DNA from: CAKVLS01 sp045534265
Lineage (GTDB): Bacteria; Bacillota; Clostridia; Christensenellales; UBA1242
NCBI GenBank assembly: GCA_045534265.1
Contig: JAZSJH010000007.1
Location: forward strand, 124,001 to 188,000
Direction of reading: 5' to 3'
Length of the DNA: 64,000 nucleotides
This document shows positions 57,849 through 64,000 of this stretch, piece by piece. A program made the translations under genes and the position numbers. A model generated the notes under the pieces. The model did no database searches. It saw nothing but the letters and a program-made list of their open reading frames with translations, and was not told the DNA's origin. The stretch's first letter is position 1. Every line of letters begins with the position of its first letter.

Positions 57849-58730
57849 TTAGTCGTCTAAAAGGTCTGCCACATCATCTTGTGTTTGGTCGTCTAACATT
57901 TCAAGTGTTAGAGCATCTATCATCTCAAGTCCTAGTGTTGTGCCTTGGATTTCAAGGTTGTTTTCTGCAAGGAATTTTTCATCAGCTAGAGTTTGTTCTT
58001 TCATATATTTTTGTTCTTCAACAAGCATTTCTTGTCTAGCTTTGATTATATCTCTTAGTTTATTTGCTTCAAACTCTGCAATAGCCTTTCTTATTTCTGC
58101 TTGTTTTTGGTCTAGCATATCTTCGATATCTTCTCTTGCTCTGTCGGCAGCATCTCTAGAAACATATTTTCTTGAGTTTGCGATAACTTGTCTGTGTTTT
58201 TCTCTGCCTGTTGCAAGCTCTGTTAGCATACCCATAAGTCCGTGGTAAGGAGAGTTTTCTTCGCATTGTCTTAGTCTACCTTCTGAACTTCCGCAGTTAA
58301 AAACTCTTTCGATATCATCAATAATTTCTTCGTCTTCGTTAATTTCTTCTTCGTACTCTAATTTTTCTTTACATCTTATAGCAAGAGCAATTGCTCTGTA
58401 TACATTTGCGCCGCCTTCTACAGCCGCTTGAAGCGCAGTGCCTATACAATGCATTGCTTCATAGTCGTGGTCGGCTTCGGCTGTTTCTGCCATAGATGCT
58501 GCCGCACACAATGTGAAAGGCTCATTCATCTCAGCTGCAGAGATAGCAAACTCTCCGCTTTTTGCTTTCGAAAAGTTTGCCTTGTGATAATCTTCTTGAT
58601 ATTCCAAAAACAAATTAGCAAGTTTGTACTTTGGTAATACGTTATAATCTGGATACCCAGCTCTCTCTAAAAATCTCATAAAGTTATATGCATTTTTTGG
58701 ATTTACTCCAAGTATTCTGTTTTGTGCCAT
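57849..58730 (-). CDS. unknown acidic protein with coiled coil
   Basis: 293 residues. Soluble, acidic, ending in DDQTQDDVADLLDD. Residues about 200-265 form a charged coiled coil (EDIEDMLDQKQAEIRKAIAEFEANKLRDI). No known domain. It carries a good Shine-Dalgarno (AAAAGGAGC) and its own terminator. It lies directly beside the DnaA-box cluster, pointing towards it. Composition resembles the unknown paralogues at 51.9-54.3 kb but I see no sequence alignment. Confidence 0.8.
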   Translation of the reverse strand: MAQNRILGVNPKNAYNFMRFLERAGYPDYNVLPKYKLANLFLEYQEDYHKANFSKAKSGEFAISAAEMNEPFTLCAAASMAETAEADHDYEAMHCIGTALQAAVEGGANVYRAIALAIRCKEKLEYEEEINEDEEIIDDIERVFNCGSSEGRLRQCEENSPYHGLMGMLTELATGREKHRQVIANSRKYVSRDAADRAREDIEDMLDQKQAEIRKAIAEFEANKLRDIIKARQEMLVEEQKYMKEQTLADEKFLAENNLEIQGTTLGLEMIDALTLEMLDDQTQDDVADLLDD

Positions 58731-58851
58731 AATAAGCTCCTTTTATTACCTAAATATTAGCAAAAAGTTATACGAAAGTCAAATAGGTAAGTAAATGTAT
58801 TGTCTTTATAGTATTGTCATAACGCAAATGTTTAATTAATAAACATAAGTA

Positions 58852-59559
58852 ATGAGAAAAAAGTTTTTAATCAAAAGTATTAGAATAAAAAGCCTATTTG
58901 CGATTTGGTTTTGTTGTGTCATTGTTTTTGCTTTTTGTATAAGCAGTAGCAAAACGGAATTTGTGTCAGTTCCTAAAGACACAGTTACAATTGTTATAGA
59001 TGCGGGCCATGGTGGTGTTGATGGGGGGTCTATCGGAAAGTTTACAAAAGTAGTTGAGAGCGAACTTAATTTAACTTTTGCTAAAAATCTGCAACGACAG
59101 CTCTTGCAATATGGGTTTAATGTTGTTATGACTCGCAATGATAAAAATGGGCTTTATGAAGAAGGTGTAAAAAATCTAAAAAAAAGCGATATGAAAAAAC
59201 GCAAAGAAATAATAGAGAATAGTAATTGCGATTTGGTTTTGTCTATACATATGAATAGTTATGTGCTAGAAGACAGTCACGGGGCACAAGTTTTTTATAG
59301 TAAGAAGAGTGCGGCAAGCAAAAACTTAGCCGAAAGCCTGCAAGGACAACTTAAAGCAATATTAAACAACACAAATAAAAAAGCTGCTGTTGGTGATTAT
59401 TATATTGTTGAATGTACAGACAGACCGGCAGTGATTATAGAGTGCGGGTTTTTGAGCAACAAAAAAGAAGAACTTTTACTTCAGCAAAAGTCCTATCAAG
59501 ATAAATTCTGTTATTCTGTTGTTTGTGGCATTATCTCATTCTTCGGATTGATTTATTGA
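58852..59559 (+). CDS. cwlD: N-acetylmuramoyl-L-alanine amidase, CwlD-like
   Basis: 235 residues. N-terminal membrane anchor, then an Amidase_3 domain: zinc ligands His53 (DAGHGGVDGG), Glu69 (VVESELNL) and a later His in SIHMNS, and the catalytic Glu in IIECGFLSN. CwlD helps to make muramic delta-lactam in the spore cortex. No clear Shine-Dalgarno. A weak SigG-like pair (TGTATT and CATAACG, 16 bases apart) is at 58796-58824. Assignment as CwlD rather than another amidase is by length and single domain. Confidence 0.85.
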   Translation: MRKKFLIKSIRIKSLFAIWFCCVIVFAFCISSSKTEFVSVPKDTVTIVIDAGHGGVDGGSIGKFTKVVESELNLTFAKNLQRQLLQYGFNVVMTRNDKNGLYEEGVKNLKKSDMKKRKEIIENSNCDLVLSIHMNSYVLEDSHGAQVFYSKKSAASKNLAESLQGQLKAILNNTNKKAAVGDYYIVECTDRPAVIIECGFLSNKKEELLLQQKSYQDKFCYSVVCGIISFFGLIY

Positions 59560-59588
59560 TAATTGGTTGATAAAACTTTGTATTTAGA

Positions 59589-59626
59589 TGGGCTTAGTCT
59601 TATTTATGCTAAGCTCATATTTTTAT
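59589..59626 (+). terminator. Rho-independent terminator
   Basis: ATGGGCTTAG/CTAAGCTCAT stem with one G-U and a T5 tail. Confidence 0.8.
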
Positions 59627-59646
59627 TTTATAAAACAAAATATACT

Positions 59647-59674
59647 TTGATTTGGTTTTTTTGTGTGGTATAAT
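59647..59674 (+). promoter_or_regulatory. leaderless-type promoter of mrnC-rlmB-sigH
   Basis: TTGATT at 59647-59652, 16-base spacer, TGgTATAAT with the -10 at 59669-59674, six bases (AGGGGT), then ATG 59681. Confidence 0.7.
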
Positions 59675-59680
59675 AGGGGT

Positions 59681-60106
59681 ATGAGTGAAAAGAATTTATT
59701 TGATATGCCTTATATGACAAAACAAGACGTGCAAATGGTTAATCCGCAAAGCTTGGCTTTTGTTGGTGATGCTGTTTATAGTCTTTACATAAGGTCTCAC
59801 TTTTGCCTTGTGTCTACTGCAAGAAGTAGGAGTTTACATAAATTTTCTACTGAGTTTGTTAAGGCAAGCTCTCAAGCAAAAGCTTTGGACGAAATTTTTG
59901 ATAGTTTAACTATTGATGAGCAAGCTATTGCAAAAAGGGCAAGAAATACAAAAGTAAACACAATGTCAAAAAATGCAAAGATGATAGAGTATAAAAAGAG
60001 TACTGCTTTTGAGGCTTTGCTTGGATATTTGTACCTTTGCGGAGAAGAAAATAGGCTAAACGAAGTTTTGTCTATGGCAGTAAAAAATTTTGGAGAAGAT
60101 AAATAA
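59681..60106 (+). CDS. mrnC: Mini-ribonuclease 3
   Basis: 141 residues. RNase III-type catalytic domain without a dsRNA-binding domain: LAFVGDAVYSLYIRSHF (acidic site), FVKASSQAKALDEI, RARNTKV-like RARNTKVNTMSKNA, and the second acidic cluster YKKSTAFEALLGYLYL. It matures 23S rRNA. ATG 59681 is preferred over an in-frame upstream start because of the leaderless promoter. It overlaps rlmB by one base. Confidence 0.94.
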   Translation: MSEKNLFDMPYMTKQDVQMVNPQSLAFVGDAVYSLYIRSHFCLVSTARSRSLHKFSTEFVKASSQAKALDEIFDSLTIDEQAIAKRARNTKVNTMSKNAKMIEYKKSTAFEALLGYLYLCGEENRLNEVLSMAVKNFGEDK

Positions 60107-60834
60107 TGAATATTGAAGGAAAAAATAGTGTATACGAAGCATTAGTTGCCGGAAAAACATTTAATAAACTAATGGCAGCAAAAGGGCTTTCTGATGAACA
60201 TAGCAATAAGATAATTAACCTAGCCAGAGAAAAAGGCGTGTCTATCAATTTTGTAGACCGCAAGATTTTGGATAGAAGTTCTGAAACGGGCAGGCACCAA
60301 GGCTTTATTGCAGAGATTACTGATTTTGTTTACAGCGAAATTGAAGAAGTTTTGGATTTAGCATCTCAAAGGGGAGAACAACCTTTTGTTGTTATTTTGG
60401 ATAATATCGAAGACCCGCACAACCTTGGTAGTATTATTAGGGTTTGCGAGTGTGCGGGTGTACACGGAATTGTTATTCCAAAACAAAGGGCTTGCTCTGT
60501 TAACGCAACCGTACTTAAAACAAGCGCTGGCGCTTGCAACCATTTGCCTGTTTGCAGAGTTGCAAACATTAATCAAATGATAGAAAAACTTAAAAAAGAA
60601 GGTTTTTGGATATATTGTGCCGATATGGACGGAGAATATATTTACAAAACAAATCTTACAGGTCCGGTTGGTGTTGTAATAGGTAGCGAAGGAAAAGGTG
60701 TTTCTAAACTTACAAAACAGCTTTGTGATGGGGTTATAAGACTACCTATGTACGGAAAGGTTAATTCGCTTAACGCATCAACAGCAACAAGCGCTGTGGT
60801 TTATGAAATAGTAAGACAAAGGAATTTTAGATGA
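60106..60834 (+). CDS. rlmB: 23S rRNA 2'-O-methyltransferase RlmB/TrmH family
   Basis: 242 residues, SpoU/TrmH knotted methyltransferase: substrate-binding N-domain (NIEGKNSVYEAL), motif 1 NIEDPHNLGSIIRVCECAG, motif 2 VVIGSEGKG, motif 3 IRLPMYGKVNSLNASTATS. It methylates G2251-equivalent of 23S rRNA. Order mrnC-rlmB-sigH matches Bacillus except that yacP is missing between rlmB and sigH. The 3' end overlaps sigH by four bases. Confidence 0.93.
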   Translation: MNIEGKNSVYEALVAGKTFNKLMAAKGLSDEHSNKIINLAREKGVSINFVDRKILDRSSETGRHQGFIAEITDFVYSEIEEVLDLASQRGEQPFVVILDNIEDPHNLGSIIRVCECAGVHGIVIPKQRACSVNATVLKTSAGACNHLPVCRVANINQMIEKLKKEGFWIYCADMDGEYIYKTNLTGPVGVVIGSEGKGVSKLTKQLCDGVIRLPMYGKVNSLNASTATSAVVYEIVRQRNFR

Positions 60835-61448
60835 TAAATTTACCAGACGAAGAGCTTGTAACGCTTGTTGGCGGTGGCAGCGAAGAAGCGTTTGAAGAAA
60901 TAACAAGAAGATATACTCAAAGGCTAAATGCTATTTCAAGAAAATATTTTCTTGTAGGCGCAGGAACTGACGATCTTATGCAAGAAGCTATGATAGGTCT
61001 TTATTCTGCTTGCCTTTCTTTCAAAAACAAAAGCGGCAATATGTCTTTCAAAAACTTTGCTACGCTTTGCGTTACAAGAAGAATTCAGCAAGCCGTAAAA
61101 ATGGCAAATAGAGATAAAAACAGGGCTTTTGTTAGTTATATGTCAATAGATAGCCAAGGAAAACTTGTTGTTGGTCAAAAAAATGATGATGACGAAACAG
61201 AAGAAGCTGGTTTTTATATTTGTACAGACAACATGTCTCCTGAACAAAGTATTGTATCTTCCGAAAAGGTGCAAGAGATTTTGCAGGGGGTAAACGACAA
61301 ATTAAGCAGTTTTGAAAAATCCGTTCTAAAAATATATATAGAGGGTTACAATTATATCGAAATTGCGAAAAAACTTAAAAAAGACCCTAAAAGCATTGAC
61401 AATGCTCTAAATAGGATTAAAATAAAACTGAAGTATTTAAGAAATTAA
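60831..61448 (+). CDS. sigH: RNA polymerase sigma factor SigH (Spo0H)
   Basis: 205 residues. Group of sigma factors that drives the switch to sporulation. Region 2: EAFEEITRRYTQRLNAISRKYFLVGAGTDDLMQEAMIGLYSA; region 4: LSSFEKSVLKIYIEGYNYIEIAKKLKKDPKSIDNALNRIKIKLK. The sequence and the mrnC-rlmB neighbourhood match B. subtilis SigH. Translationally coupled to rlmB. The 40-residue linker between regions (residues about 105-145) is longer and more acidic than in Bacillus. Confidence 0.94.
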   Translation: MINLPDEELVTLVGGGSEEAFEEITRRYTQRLNAISRKYFLVGAGTDDLMQEAMIGLYSACLSFKNKSGNMSFKNFATLCVTRRIQQAVKMANRDKNRAFVSYMSIDSQGKLVVGQKNDDDETEEAGFYICTDNMSPEQSIVSSEKVQEILQGVNDKLSSFEKSVLKIYIEGYNYIEIAKKLKKDPKSIDNALNRIKIKLKYLRN

Positions 61449-61464
61449 ACAAAAGGAAATGTGT

Positions 61465-62574
61465 ATGGGAGCAGTTGCTTTATATCGTAGGTTTAGACCA
61501 GATAGCTTTGATAAAGTTATAGGTCAAGACCATATTACAACAACTTTAATAAATCAAGTAAAAAGTGGCAATATTGCTCACGCATATTTGTTTACTGGTA
61601 GCCGTGGTACAGGCAAGACCACTTGTGCAAAGATTTTTTCAAAAGCCATAAATTGTCAAAATCCAGTTAATGGCTCACCTTGCGGTAAGTGTGATGTCTG
61701 CAAAGCTTTAGCTGATGAATCTAATATGGATATATTAGAGATAGACGCAGCTTCAAACAACGGCGTAGATGAAATTAGAGAAATAAGGGACAAGGTAAAA
61801 TTCCCACCAGTATCTGCAAAATACAAAGTATATATTATAGACGAAGTACATATGCTTAGTATAAATGCATTTAATGCACTTCTTAAAACTTTGGAAGAGC
61901 CACCAAAACACGCTGTGTTTATTTTGGCTACAACAGAAGTTAGAAAACTTCCTGCAACAATTCTTTCTAGATGTTTGAGATTTGACTTTAGACTTGTTTC
62001 TAACGTTTTGCTTGAAAATTTATTGAAAAACATCTTTGAAGAAGTAAAGATTGATTGTGATAGCGATTCTTTGAAGGTTATTGCAAACGCAGGTGAAGGA
62101 AGTGTAAGAGATACGCTTTCGATTGCAGACAGCGTAATCGCTTATGGCAATAACAAAGTAACTTATGACACTGTGCTTAATGTTTTGGGTATTTCGGATA
62201 GAGATACTATTATCAAATTAGCTGGCAATATGATATTTGGAGATATCGGCGGGGTTTTGGACGAAATTCACTCAGCCTTTTGTAGTGGCAAAAACTTAAT
62301 ATCTTTAAGTAAAGATTTAACAACACATTTTAGAGATTTGATGGTTATCAAAAATTGTAAACAAAGCGAAAATATTTTGTCGCTTCCAAGTGACTTATTT
62401 GAAAAATTATCAAATCAATCTCAAAATGTATCTGCAAAAAAACTTCTTGCTTTTATGGAAAAGTTAAGTGGTATAGAAGGCGATTTGAAGTACGCTCTAA
62501 ATCCAAGAGTCTTGCTTGAAATCACTTGCCTTGAATGTGCAAGTTTAGACGAAAACGGCTCAAAAAAAAACTAA
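61465..62574 (+). CDS. dnaX: DNA polymerase III gamma subunit (zero-frame product of dnaX)
   Basis: 369 residues. Clamp-loader ATPase: Walker A GSRGTGKTT, zinc module CGKCDVC plus upstream Cys, Walker B IIDEVHML, sensor LATTEVRKLPATILSRC (SRC Arg finger), clamp-loader lid and collar helices to about residue 360. The zero frame ends at GSKKN-stop right after a run of nine A (62562-62570). The tau C-terminal region continues in the -1 frame to 62939. ATG 61465 is used because AAAAGGA is only one base from ATG 61459. Confidence 0.95.
   Translation: MGAVALYRRFRPDSFDKVIGQDHITTTLINQVKSGNIAHAYLFTGSRGTGKTTCAKIFSKAINCQNPVNGSPCGKCDVCKALADESNMDILEIDAASNNGVDEIREIRDKVKFPPVSAKYKVYIIDEVHMLSINAFNALLKTLEEPPKHAVFILATTEVRKLPATILSRCLRFDFRLVSNVLLENLLKNIFEEVKIDCDSDSLKVIANAGEGSVRDTLSIADSVIAYGNNKVTYDTVLNVLGISDRDTIIKLAGNMIFGDIGGVLDEIHSAFCSGKNLISLSKDLTTHFRDLMVIKNCKQSENILSLPSDLFEKLSNQSQNVSAKKLLAFMEKLSGIEGDLKYALNPRVLLEITCLECASLDENGSKKN
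62562..62571 (+). promoter_or_regulatory. dnaX -1 frameshift slippery sequence
   Basis: A9 followed by C, read in the zero frame as AAA AAA AAC and then a TAA stop. A -1 slip gives AAA AAA AAA CTA and enters the second frame. A small GGCG/CGCC hairpin (62600-62613) lies 29 bases downstream. Confidence 0.8.
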
Positions 62575-62939
62575 TTAAAGAAAATTATAGGCAAAAAACG
62601 GCGCAGATTCGCCATATTGACCCGAAAGTTACTGCAAGTAATATTTGGGGTACGGTAATTTACAAGCTTAGAGAAAGAGATTTGACAGCCTTGTATACGG
62701 CTTGTGGTGATGTAAGAAACTATAATTTAGAAGAAGACGAGCTTGTTATATATATCGAAGATGAGTATTTATATAACATAATTGCCGGAGAAAAGAATCT
62801 TGAGATATTGCAAGATATCGTTGCAGAAATAGATGATGTTGCGAAGATAAAAGTAGAAAGAGAAATCAAAGAAGACATTGTTCAAAAAGATATAACAAAC
62901 CTAAAAAGAAAATTTGGAAATATATTACAAATAAAATAA
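62562..62939 (+). CDS. dnaX: tau-specific C-terminal part of DnaX (-1 frame)
   Basis: About 125 residues in the -1 frame after the A9 run (KKKLIKENYRQKTAQIRHIDPKV...). Contains ASNIWGTVIYKLRERDLTALYTACGDVRNYNLEEDELVIYIEDEYLYNII, a DnaX domain V-like segment. Fused to the zero-frame product it gives a tau of about 490 residues. Not an independent gene: the only ATG in the frame (62535) overlaps dnaX, lacks a ribosome-binding site and would start inside the collar coding region. Confidence 0.85.
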   Translation, partial: KKKLIKENYRQKTAQIRHIDPKVTASNIWGTVIYKLRERDLTALYTACGDVRNYNLEEDELVIYIEDEYLYNIIAGEKNLEILQDIVAEIDDVAKIKVEREIKEDIVQKDITNLKRKFGNILQIK

Positions 62940-62952
62940 AGGAGAAATTAAT

Positions 62953-63282
62953 ATGTATAAAGGTGGTTTTGGTGGTGGTTTTGGCGGAGCAAATATGCAA
63001 AATATGATTCGTCAAGCACAAAAAATGCAAGAAGAAATGCAAAGAAAGAGTGAAGAGCTGGATGATGCTGAAGTAATCGGCACTTGCAGCGGAAATATGG
63101 TTGAAGTAGTATGTTCTGGTAAAGGACAAATCAAAGCTGTAAGAATTAAACCAGAAGCTGTTGATCCTGATGATGTAGAAATGCTAGAAGACCTTATTAC
63201 AGCGGCAATCAATGATGCTCAAGCTCAAGCTGACAAATTGAGAAAAGACACTCTAGGACCTATGGGCGGAGGATTGCTATAA
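62953..63282 (+). CDS. ybaB: nucleoid-associated protein, YbaB/EbfC family
   Basis: 109 residues. Gly-rich N-terminus (KGGFGGGFGGANMQNMIRQAQKMQEEMQ), then EVIGTCSGNMVEVVCSGKGQIKAVRIKPEAVDPDDVEMLEDLI. It binds DNA as a dimer. Sits between dnaX and recR as in most bacteria. Shine-Dalgarno AAAGGAGAAA. The recR start is two bases after the stop. Confidence 0.96.
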   Translation: MYKGGFGGGFGGANMQNMIRQAQKMQEEMQRKSEELDDAEVIGTCSGNMVEVVCSGKGQIKAVRIKPEAVDPDDVEMLEDLITAAINDAQAQADKLRKDTLGPMGGGLL

Positions 63283-63284
63283 TA

Positions 63285-63875
63285 ATGGGTAATATTAAAT
63301 CCCTAGAAAAGCTTATCGGTAGTTTCATGATGCTTCCGGGTGTTGGATACAAAACCGCACAAAGATATGCGTATAGCATTTTGTCTAGCGATAGAGAAAA
63401 AGTACAAACGCTTGCCGAAAGTATGATTGCTGCAAAGGATAATATAAAATTTTGCAAACGTTGCGGTAATTTTTCTGAAGAAGAGTATTGTGATATCTGC
63501 AAAAATAGAGAAAGCAATATTGTTTGTGTAGTAAAAGAACCAAAAGATGTCGCTTCTATCGAAAAAGTAAGAAGTCTAAACTGCTTATATCACGTTTTGC
63601 ACGGTTGTATCAATCCTATGGAAGGCCGCTCTGCTGATGATATAAAGCTAAAAGAACTTTTGATGAGGGTAAATCTTGAAGATATTCAAGAAGTTATTGT
63701 TGCAACAAACCCAGATGTGGAAGGTGAGGCAACAGCTTTATATATAGCTAAGATATTAAAACCGCTTAATATCAAAGTAACTAGACTTGCTCAAGGCATC
63801 TCTATGGGAAGCGAACTAGAATATGCAGACGAAGTAACGTTGACCAAGGCAATAGAGTCAAGAAAAGAATTGTAA
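63285..63875 (+). CDS. recR: recombination mediator protein RecR
   Basis: 196 residues. N-terminal helix-hairpin-helix (LMMLPGVGYKTAQRYAY region), C4 zinc finger (CKRCGNFSEEEYCDIC), Toprim domain (IVCVVKEPKDVASIEK, VIVATNPDVEGEATALYIA) and the C-terminal Walker B-like GISMGSELEYADEVTL. It loads RecA at gaps with RecF/RecO. Last gene of the dnaX-ybaB-recR operon, with a terminator after it. Confidence 0.96.
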   Translation: MGNIKSLEKLIGSFMMLPGVGYKTAQRYAYSILSSDREKVQTLAESMIAAKDNIKFCKRCGNFSEEEYCDICKNRESNIVCVVKEPKDVASIEKVRSLNCLYHVLHGCINPMEGRSADDIKLKELLMRVNLEDIQEVIVATNPDVEGEATALYIAKILKPLNIKVTRLAQGISMGSELEYADEVTLTKAIESRKEL

Positions 63876-63883
63876 TAAAACAA

Positions 63884-63912
63884 AAAACACGTTGTTTAGA
63901 CGTGTTTTTTTT
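63884..63912 (+). terminator. Rho-independent terminator of the dnaX-ybaB-recR operon
   Basis: AACACGT/ACGTGTT stem, T8 tail. Confidence 0.85.
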
Positions 63913-64000
63913 GTGCGCTGAGACGCTCTGAGAGCGATTTTTGAAATAAAAAAATCCCATTTTTGCCTCAAAAAAGCTTAATTTTTTATGTAAAAACGTG
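63913..64000. other. right-edge intergenic stretch
   Basis: No gene visible. It contains one short palindrome CGCTCT-G-AGAGCG. The window ends here. Confidence 0.4.

Noticed and set aside
58796..58824. SigG promoter of cwlD
   Set aside because: TGTATT and CATAACG are only 16 bases apart and the -10 is imperfect; mentioned in the gene entry but not called.
62535..62939. Separate 134-residue gene starting at ATG 62535
   Set aside because: The start lies inside dnaX with no ribosome-binding site and the first residues are a shadow of dnaX. The real sequence begins at the A9 run as the tau extension.

Overview
The window is a 64 kb stretch of low-GC DNA that looks like chromosome of a spore-forming, strictly fermentative member of the Bacillota, most likely class Clostridia. 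Evidence: a gerA-gerB-gerC germinant receptor behind a near-perfect SigG promoter, spoIIE, a cwlD-type amidase, sigH (spo0H), a Spo0A-type DNA-binding domain, pyruvate formate-lyase with its activase, a three-subunit [FeFe] hydrogenase, and diaminopimelate genes. I see no phage, insertion sequence, CRISPR array or plasmid genes. Several blocks (rpsF-ssb-rpsR, spoIIE-tilS, mrnC-rlmB-sigH, dnaX-ybaB-recR, hpt) are replication-origin-proximal in Bacillus. Two clusters of DnaA boxes (38.9-39.1 kb and 57.55-57.73 kb) fit an origin-proximal location.

Layout. 0-5 kb: 3' part of an ABC-F ATPase, then small membrane/exported proteins and an anchored transglutaminase-like protein. 5-8.7 kb: gerABC. 8.7-10.2 kb: a candidate small RNA, then the rpsF-ssb-rpsR operon with a leader that can pair its Shine-Dalgarno. 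10.3-12.3 kb: membrane proteins and an rlmA-type methyltransferase. 12.4-14.8 kb: an orphan Spo0A C-terminal-domain protein divergent from an uncharacterised two-gene operon whose second product resembles DUF1828. 14.8-21.4 kb: PHP phosphatase, pflA-pflB, tRNA-Thr(CGT), GNAT, YbaK, Nudix and a radical SAM protein. 21.7-31.6 kb: GNAT-ASCH fusion, lipoprotein, MFS-like protein, spoIIE-tilS, MscS channel, acyltransferase-zinc ribbon protein and an alpha/beta hydrolase. 31.7-38.8 kb: small proteins, MutT-like Nudix, SHOCT protein, hpt, cca, rmuC and a VanW-domain protein. 39-46.6 kb: DnaA boxes, two HdeD/DUF308 paralogues, an ABC exporter, dapA, dapB, ddh and a lipoprotein. 46.7-50.8 kb: hydrogenase operon. 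50.9-58.7 kb: dCMP deaminase, DUF4275-like protein, two unknown paralogues with an identical leader, tsaD, an ABC-2 transporter, the second DnaA-box cluster and an acidic unknown protein. 58.8-64 kb: cwlD, mrnC-rlmB-sigH, dnaX (apparent -1 frameshift)-ybaB-recR.

How it fits together. Pyruvate is split by PFL, and electrons leave as H2 through the NADH/ferredoxin hydrogenase. Lysine/DAP is made through the one-step dehydrogenase route. Sporulation control appears at several levels: SigH, SpoIIE, SigG-type promoters and possible 0A boxes.

Most interesting items: (1) the vanW-type gene has its start codon inside a perfect 11-bp hairpin whose 5' arm is also a SigG-type -10 element, suggesting read-through mRNA is silenced and only forespore mRNA is translated; (2) an orphan Spo0A effector domain divergent from the unknown two-gene operon; (3) a recurrent leaderless-promoter architecture; (4) paired DnaA-box clusters without dnaA; (5) a dnaX -1 frameshift; (6) a candidate small RNA upstream of rpsF. 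All calls rest on reading the sequence by eye; no database search was possible.
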